From: JABWBD01 sp040768665
GTDB lineage: Bacteria > Planctomycetota > Planctomycetia > Pirellulales > Thermoguttaceae
DNA length: 64,000 nt
Direction of reading: 5' to 3'
Assembly (NCBI GenBank): GCA_040768665.1
Contig: JAXGMN010000050.1
Location: 1-64,000 of the forward strand
In this document: piece after piece, positions 61,715 through 64,000 of the stretch
How the letters are laid out: each line of letters opens with the position of its first letter
Position numbering within the stretch: the stretch's first letter is position 1
Position numbers and translations under genes: made by a program
The notes under the pieces: model-generated
Told to the model about the DNA's origin: nothing
Seen by the model: the letters and a program-made list of their open reading frames with translations, nothing else
Database searches by the model: none

Positions 61715-62958
61715 AGACTCTGAGCGGCTCCAAACCAGTCCGTGGCGGAATGACGCTGATTGAGCTGCTTGTCGTCATCTCGATCATGATGTTGCTCGCG
61801 CTGGTGGGAATTCCCGCCCTGCGCCCCGCAATGGAGTCGCGCCAGATTCGCGAATCCACCCGGGCAATCAACTCCTATATCCACGGGGCGCAAATCCGCG
61901 CTCTCGAGACCGGTCGGCCGGCCGGCGTAATGCTCACCCGCGACGACATCCTCCCCCAGGCCGCAACGGTTCTCCAGCGCGTCGAAGTGCCTCCCGACTA
62001 CGCGGGCGACTTGACCGGAACACGCGCGCGCGCCCAAGAATGGACCGAATCGTCGGTGGGTTACGCAGGAACGTACCATTGGCGCGACAGATCGATCGTT
62101 CTCAAGGTTCAGATTCGAGAGAACGAACTGAGTCCCGGCGTCGTCCGGCGTGGCGACCTCATGCAACTCGGCGGACAGGGGCCTTGGTATACGATCGCCG
62201 TGGATGGAAGACTTGGCAGTGTTCTGCCGGCAGCAGATCAGGACGTCTACAAAGACTTCCCGGTCGATAGCAAGGGATTCATCGACTTCATGCCCTCGGA
62301 TAGGACCGTGCTTGCCCCGAGTCCGGACAACTGGATCACCAACTACGTACTCACCCTCGTGCTCCCCAGCCAGCAACTCATGGAATCGCCGTGGACGGAC
62401 GCGGACCCCGGAAACAGTCCCAGCACGGCCGCGTGGGACCGCCCCGTTTCCTTTCGCATCCGACGCGCCCCCTCCGTCGCCATCCTGTCCGCTTCGGCGC
62501 CCCTTCAGTTGCCCGGCGACATGGTCGTCGACCTTTCGTGTTCCGGCACGGAACTGGATCCCCAGCGGTTCAACGCGATGTTCTCGGGGACTCTCGACAC
62601 ATCGCCCATCCTGATCATGTTTTCGCCCACCGGCTCCGTCGACCGGCTGTACATCAACGGCATGGAAGAGCACGTCATTACGCCCATCTATCTCATGATC
62701 GGGCGGCGCGACCGGCTTGCGCCGCCCGGACCGGAAGACAATCTCGCGAACTGGCAGGATCTCAAGAACCTCTGGCTTTCCATCAATCCCCGCACGGGCA
62801 GCGTCAAAGCGGCGGAAGTCTTTGCCGACTCGACGAATCCTTTGCACATCGACCCCAATACGAATACACTCCGCCCCGCTGGAGTCGACACAGACGGCGG
62901 AATTGAGGCATCGCGCACCTTCGCTCAGCAAATGCAAACCGCCATGGGAGGACGGTGA
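61711..62958 (+). CDS. pseudopilin 3 (GspH/FimT-like)
   Basis: The product has 415 residues. The processing site is 'RGGMTLIELLVVISIMMLL', with Met at +1 and Glu at +5. A GspH/FimT-like segment follows ('RESTRAINSYIHGAQIRALE' and 'GRPAGVMLTRDD'). The long C-terminal domain is unfamiliar. The start overlaps the stop of pseudopilin 2 as ATGA. The next gene starts two bases behind its stop. Confidence 0.9.
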   Translation: MKTLSGSKPVRGGMTLIELLVVISIMMLLALVGIPALRPAMESRQIRESTRAINSYIHGAQIRALETGRPAGVMLTRDDILPQAATVLQRVEVPPDYAGDLTGTRARAQEWTESSVGYAGTYHWRDRSIVLKVQIRENELSPGVVRRGDLMQLGGQGPWYTIAVDGRLGSVLPAADQDVYKDFPVDSKGFIDFMPSDRTVLAPSPDNWITNYVLTLVLPSQQLMESPWTDADPGNSPSTAAWDRPVSFRIRRAPSVAILSASAPLQLPGDMVVDLSCSGTELDPQRFNAMFSGTLDTSPILIMFSPTGSVDRLYINGMEEHVITPIYLMIGRRDRLAPPGPEDNLANWQDLKNLWLSINPRTGSVKAAEVFADSTNPLHIDPNTNTLRPAGVDTDGGIEASRTFAQQMQTAMGGR

Positions 62959-62959
62959 C

Positions 62960-64000
62960 GTGTTCACGCTCATAATTTCGCGCCGATCCAGTTCGTCCGC
63001 CTCCTGTTTGCAGGATCGCAGGAGAAGGGGCTTCCCCGCACGTTGTCCCGAGTCGGAAGCGGGTGTCCTTTCCGCCGCGCCAAGCAAGCGGCATAAACGC
63101 GCTCCGCGCGCCGGCTTCAGCCTCCTCGAGCTCCTCATCGCGATCTTCGTCATCCTCGTCGGCCTGTTGGGTGTCGTGGCCCTGATTCCCGTCGGCCATC
63201 GAGCAATGGTCGAGGCCGCCAAGTCCGACCGCTCCCGCACCCTCGGACGAAGCGCAATTCAGGACTTGGCAGTCCGTCAGTGGCTCGATCCTCGAAGTTG
63301 GTGCTTCGCGGGTGGGGGCGATTTTCTTGAAGAAACGACCGGTGGCACGCTCGCCTGTGCCGTCGACCCTCTTTTCAAGCGACCAATGCAGGTGCCCCGG
63401 GAATTGGGACACTTCCGGCGGGCGCCACAACTCCGCCGACGGTCATTCCGAGGCTAAGTCTTTATGCCGTCACGCCGCCGGTGGGAACGACGGCTCCATT
63501 CCCTGCCCCGCATTTTCGAATGCCGCTAGAACTGGCAAACCGGCTGTTCCGCACTCAGGATGATTTGATCTTCAATATCGAGGACGATCAACGCGCCAAA
63601 GCCGTGGCGGGAACGACAACAGCCGTGGCATCGATGGGAGACTACTCTTGGTTCTTCACGGTCTCACCCAATGTCAACGAGGCGGCCACGGTCTTTGCAG
63701 AAAAAGAAGTATATGACGTTTCAGTCGCCGTGCTCTACAAGCGCGCCCTTCACTACGATGCAACCGCGCCCGACGCGACGTCCGCCTCCGTCACTTGGCT
63801 AAGCGGCGGCATCGGCGGCGGCGATGTGGCCTTGACGTTCCCCAACCTGGGCGATGATGCCGTGTTCGACGACACCGATTGGCTCATGCTCTGCCGCCGG
63901 CCCGGAGATGTTTCTACTGCCGACATTGAGGCGATTGTCTGGTATCGCATCATTAACGTCGATGAGCCCGATATGGCCAATCCAACCACGCGTACGGTCA
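62960..64000 (+). CDS. pseudopilin 4 (PilV/GspI-like), frameshifted and cut by window edge
   Basis: A GTG at 62960 with GGAGG upstream opens a frame with an unusually long Arg/Ser-rich leader. The processing site is 'RAGFSLLELLIAIFVILVG', followed by 'VVALIPVGHRAMVEAAKSD', typical of PilV/GspI-type proteins. After 'LACAVDPLF' (about 63378) this frame degenerates and stops at 63457. The proper sequence continues in another frame with 'NAGAPGIGTLPAGATTPPT', 'MPLELANRLFRTQDDLIFN' and 'VYDVSVAVLYKRALHYDAT', open to base 64000. One indel near 63380 explains this. The C-terminus is outside the window. Confidence 0.8.

Overview
The window looks like chromosome from a planctomycete, probably of the Pirellulales type. 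The reasons are a giant exported protein that opens with the planctomycete 'LEERQLLS' (LEPR-XLL-like) motif, a TIGR03032-like protein beside it, Tat-exported sugar-isomerase-like and aldo/keto-reductase-like proteins, a secreted GH42-like protein, an expanded type IV pilus/type II secretion ATPase set, and GC-rich DNA with long spurious antisense frames. This is inference from gene content; no rRNA or tRNA gene was seen.

Layout. 1-13.3 kb (minus): a giant modular surface protein, intact for 2361 codons. It is then broken by a cluster of frameshifts at 4.0-6.3 kb and open again to the left window edge. A TIGR03032-like gene lies upstream of it at 13.4-14.6 kb. 15.4-17.05 kb (plus): a TraB/GumN-like exported protein and a DJ-1/PfpI protein. 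17.1-21.1 kb (minus): a MacB-type ABC exporter made of a membrane fusion protein with a C-terminal EF-hand pair, an ATPase with one frameshift, and a permease. 21.5-26.2 kb (plus): a secreted GH42-like protein, then a pseudogene of a Tat-exported isomerase-like family. 26.7-33.8 kb (minus): two tandem outer-membrane-barrel-like proteins, citrate synthase, an exported glutamate-racemase-like protein and a secreted barrel-like hydrolase. 34-35.2 kb: a RAYT transposase remnant and an AbrB-like/unknown gene pair. 35.3-39.9 kb: a Tat-exported aldo/keto-reductase-like protein, an AAA ATPase, a HEAT-like exported protein and MoaB.

39.9-45.2 kb (minus): one compact operon of hisF, a PilT-like ATPase, a membrane-anchored GspE/PilB homologue that has lost its ATPase motifs, a CvpA-like membrane protein and a small membrane protein. 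45.5-49.3 kb: a secreted SGNH hydrolase, a Tat-exported fucose-isomerase-like protein and a membrane protein. 49.9-64 kb (plus): a type IV pilus/type II secretion locus (pilB-like, pilT-like, second pilB-like, pilC-like, four pseudopilins). Three copies or fragments of an Rpn/DUF4351-like gene lie between pilC and the pseudopilins. Nearly every spacer in this locus is filled with heptanucleotide tandem repeats.

The most unusual items are: (1) the pseudo-ATPase at 41.4-43.2 kb, co-transcribed with an intact PilT-like motor; (2) a roughly 100-bp palindromic element whose end supplies the TGA stop codon of the adjacent gene at two unrelated loci; (3) heptamer repeats confined to the pilus locus; (4) an exported MurI-like protein; (5) the duplicated modules of the giant protein. 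At least ten single-gene indel scars are scattered over the window. They may be real decay or draft-sequence errors, and read-level evidence would decide.
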